From: Clostridium sp.
GTDB lineage: Bacteria > Bacillota > Clostridia > Clostridiales > Clostridiaceae
DNA length: 35,199 nt
Direction: 5' to 3'
NCBI GenBank assembly: GCA_031292145.1
Contig: JARLHR010000139.1
Span: 1 to 35,199 of the forward strand
Shown here: positions 33,039 to 35,199 of the stretch, piece after piece
How the letters are laid out: each line of letters opens with the position of its first letter
Position numbering within the stretch: the first letter of the stretch is position 1
Notes under the pieces: model-generated
Seen by the model: only the letters and a program-made list of their open reading frames with translations
The model's database searches: none
What the model was told of the DNA's origin: nothing
Made by a program: the position numbers and the translations under genes

Positions 33039-34673
33039 CTACTTCTCGCTTAATATTTCCTCAATCATGATTTTTAAATTTTTGCCCTCTTCAAAATCTG
33101 AATCTAAGTTTAAAGATCTTTCTGTATACTCAAGTGCTCTATCAATTTGTTGTAAATTATAATAGCAAAGTGCAATTTCATAATTGGTTTCAGGGCACTC
33201 ACCATAAAATTCTAATGAAGATTCAAAAAATTTTAGAGCATCATTATCATGGCCAAGATAACCTAATATTGAGCCAAAATAATATCCTAAATCTCCCTCT
33301 TCGCCAATAGGGAAATAATGTTCCCAAACTTTATTAATTGCATCAATCAGCTCATCTTTCGGGAAATTTTCTTCAGTTGGTATTCTTTCAAGCAATATGT
33401 TATATAATTCAAGTAAGGTTCTTGCATCCCATACAGTAAACCTTAAGAAAGTCAAAAGTTCTTTGGTGGTTAAAGACTTACTTAAAGGCATAATTGCTTT
33501 TTTCATATTATAGAAGTCATCTGGTCCTATGGTTTCAATAATCTCGTTATAAGCCATTGAAGTCTCTACAAAATCATTATTATTCTTACTTAATAAAAAC
33601 AGAGATACATTTACATTTTCATGTTCATATATGCTATGTATGGCTTTTCCACCAAGCCCTTTAAAATATAGCTCTAAAGCATGGAAGTTGACTGTCATAG
33701 AAATACAGCCATGTTTTGATAAAAACGGATGATAATTTCCAAACATAGCTTCTTCATTTTTATAACCCTTGTCCGCAGATATTAGAATTATGTCATCATT
33801 AAATAACTTTCTTAATGTGGATATGCACCTTAAGCCAATTATAGGCATGTAAAACGCTGTATCCTCTAAAGAATTTTTATAGTGCACCAGTACATCATTA
33901 AAATTCTTATCTTCGTAATAATCATTGCCCTCAATTTTTTTATCTGTATAATAATAATCTAAACCTGCTAATATTGATTTATCATTAGGATCACCTTTTT
34001 CCTCTGGAGAAGTTACTGTAATTAAGCCTTCAAAAAGTTCTCCTCCACTCACATAAAAAGTATCTTGAGGAAGACTATCAAAGGTATAATTAGCAAATAA
34101 AATTAAAGGATTTTTCAGTTTACCACTTGATAAAACTTCACCGCTATTCCTAAGTCTAATCTCATCATCTTTAGCTATGTCAAAGGTTGCACAATCAAGT
34201 ACTCCAGATTCAAAGTAAGGCTTTAAAAAGCTATGTTTTTGCCAATATTCAATATTTCTCTCGGCAAAATCCGTTACTATGTATTTAAACTTTAGACCTT
34301 TTAGTGAAGAATTTTCAATCATATGTAAAAATCTTTTCAAAAAAGTATAGGTAAATCGTCCCACTCCTGCTGCAAGTTCCATTATGTAGATGACAGTATT
34401 TTTATCTATATCCTCCCTTTGAGCATAGTCTCGTAAGTATCCAAAGGCAGTTTTAGCATATTGGTTTGCAATATAGGGATTTGTTGTTATATATTGAGGT
34501 ACAATTCCTTTAATCCACGCCTCTGGCCCCTGATTTGCAAAGAATTCCGTCTGTAATTCCCATAACATTGACTGTGATAATGGCTTTTCAGCCTCAACTA
34601 TAGCTTCAGGATTCTCCTCATCTTTTGACTTAAGAGCCCTGGTAATATTATATTTCTTATTTTTTTCTGACAA
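33039..34673 (-). CDS. SAM-dependent methyltransferase-like protein with C-terminal TPRs
   Basis: A 544-residue cytoplasmic protein. An N-terminal QYITTNPYIANQYAKTAFGYL leads into a Rossmann glycine motif, YIMELAAGVGRF (about 96-107), then FKYIVTDFAERNIEYW and FANYTFDSLPQDTFYV. These resemble the MidA/NDUFAF7 methyltransferase group (DUF185-like). The last ~110 residues form two or three tetratricopeptide repeats (LGYLGHDNDALKFFESSLEF; YNLQQIDRALEYTERSLNL), suggesting a protein partner. The start is TTG 34671-34673, supported by GGGAGG 7 nt upstream. A possible promoter is TATACA-17-TATAAT near 34770-34800. The methyl acceptor is unknown. Confidence 0.7.
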   Translation of the reverse strand: MSEKNKKYNITRALKSKDEENPEAIVEAEKPLSQSMLWELQTEFFANQGPEAWIKGIVPQYITTNPYIANQYAKTAFGYLRDYAQREDIDKNTVIYIMELAAGVGRFTYTFLKRFLHMIENSSLKGLKFKYIVTDFAERNIEYWQKHSFLKPYFESGVLDCATFDIAKDDEIRLRNSGEVLSSGKLKNPLILFANYTFDSLPQDTFYVSGGELFEGLITVTSPEEKGDPNDKSILAGLDYYYTDKKIEGNDYYEDKNFNDVLVHYKNSLEDTAFYMPIIGLRCISTLRKLFNDDIILISADKGYKNEEAMFGNYHPFLSKHGCISMTVNFHALELYFKGLGGKAIHSIYEHENVNVSLFLLSKNNNDFVETSMAYNEIIETIGPDDFYNMKKAIMPLSKSLTTKELLTFLRFTVWDARTLLELYNILLERIPTEENFPKDELIDAINKVWEHYFPIGEEGDLGYYFGSILGYLGHDNDALKFFESSLEFYGECPETNYEIALCYYNLQQIDRALEYTERSLNLDSDFEEGKNLKIMIEEILSEK

Positions 34674-35029
34674 AACAATTCCTCCCTAAATATAAGGCAT
34701 ATTCAACAAAATAATAAGCCAGTATGCTAGTCTATTTTCCTTCATATGCCTAGAAATGAATTTCGACTAAAATATTGTTAACAAAATGATTATACTATTG
34801 GCATTGCATTATGTATAGACAGAATGAAAAAAAGCCATTCTTTTACGACTAGCTTTTAATCTTTACTTTTAAATTTTATAGATATCCAACGCATAAGCTA
34901 GACTTGTGTGGTAACTTACCGAAATCTATTTCTTAAATTGGATACCTATATAGATACCCACAACGTAATTTATACTTATGCTTGGTATTATATTCAGCAT
35001 TTACCATACTTAAGCGTATATAAAACAAA

Positions 35030-35199
35030 GAAATTGGATACATATTTGTGTAATAGGTATTGAAAATAAGCTGTTGAAGTTTCTTAATGGGAGGTTGTTC
35101 CATTTTTGCTTGTCCTGAGCTTGCCTCAGGAGCATGCGGAAATGGGTGCAACCTCCCATTTAGAAACTTCCAGCGAAATTTTCGCAGTCCTATGGAACA
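35030..35199. repeat. Fold-back structured repeat, second copy (cut by window edge)
   Basis: Starts with GAAATTGGATACATATTTGTG-like sequence (35030-35050), equivalent to the inverted end of the first copy, and runs off the window. It is in the opposite orientation to 11769-11955. Internal stems: GAAGTTTCT with AGAAACTTC; AATGGGAGGTTG with CAACCTCCCATT (perfect 12 bp); CCATTT with AAATGG; apical TCCTGAG with CTCAGGA. Sequences between stems such as TTGCACCCA, TGGAACAAC and GGACAAGC are shared with copy 1. The preceding 34674-35029 holds the methyltransferase promoter and a GTAACTTACCGAAAT motif (34911-34925) like that beside copy 1; no gene seen. Confidence 0.7.

Noticed and set aside
34933-35151. 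72-residue minus-strand reading frame
   Set aside because: It lies across the second structured repeat copy; the open frame follows from the hairpin sequence.

Overview
The window is AT-rich DNA of a low-GC Firmicute. Strong purine-rich Shine-Dalgarno sites, SigA-type promoters, ferredoxin-domain oxidoreductases, an EFR1-type flavodoxin/ferredoxin and the thiS-thiF-thiG-thiH gene order (with the radical-SAM ThiH) point to an anaerobic Clostridium, probably a saccharolytic species of the C. beijerinckii type. That assignment is inference from gene content; no species marker is present.

Layout. (1) 1-6250: a leftward operon (DUF3737 beta-helix protein, PatB/MalY-type C-S lyase, ferredoxin-type aldo/keto reductase, probably also a cyclophilin-like lipoprotein) and a rightward DUF362 ferredoxin gene, with a TetR-family gene between. 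Both outer units have a promoter with a 19-bp spacer containing the same dyad, the layout used by MerR-family activators, although no MerR gene is in the window. (2) 6455-21820: an L-rhamnose/rhamnoside locus. rhaB-rhaA-rhaD-fucO convert L-rhamnose to DHAP and L-lactaldehyde and then 1,2-propanediol. Next to them are an AraC regulator, a metallo-beta-lactamase-fold hydrolase, an alpha/beta esterase, a cytoplasmic GH78 alpha-L-rhamnosidase, a GPH-type symporter and a divergent second AraC regulator. The likely flow is uptake of a rhamnoside or oligosaccharide, deacylation, release of rhamnose inside the cell, then catabolism. Two gene fossils lie in this locus. (3) 21945-28943: efflux and small regulators: a MATE exporter, an ArsR repressor, an EFR1 ferredoxin, a marR-MFS-VOC operon and a second MFS exporter. 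(4) 29276-32845: thiS-thiF-thiG-thiH-tenI, the thiazole branch of thiamine synthesis, behind a leader that contains an intrinsic terminator but no recognisable TPP aptamer. (5) 33039-34673: a methyltransferase-TPR protein.

The most interesting non-coding item is a ~190-bp fold-back repeat, complete at 11769-11955 and present again in the opposite orientation from 35030 to the window edge. The copies differ in sequence but keep the same nested hairpins through paired substitutions, so the fold itself appears to be conserved. A fragment resembling one end of the element lies just upstream of the arsR promoter. I saw no rRNA, tRNA, CRISPR array, transposase or phage gene.
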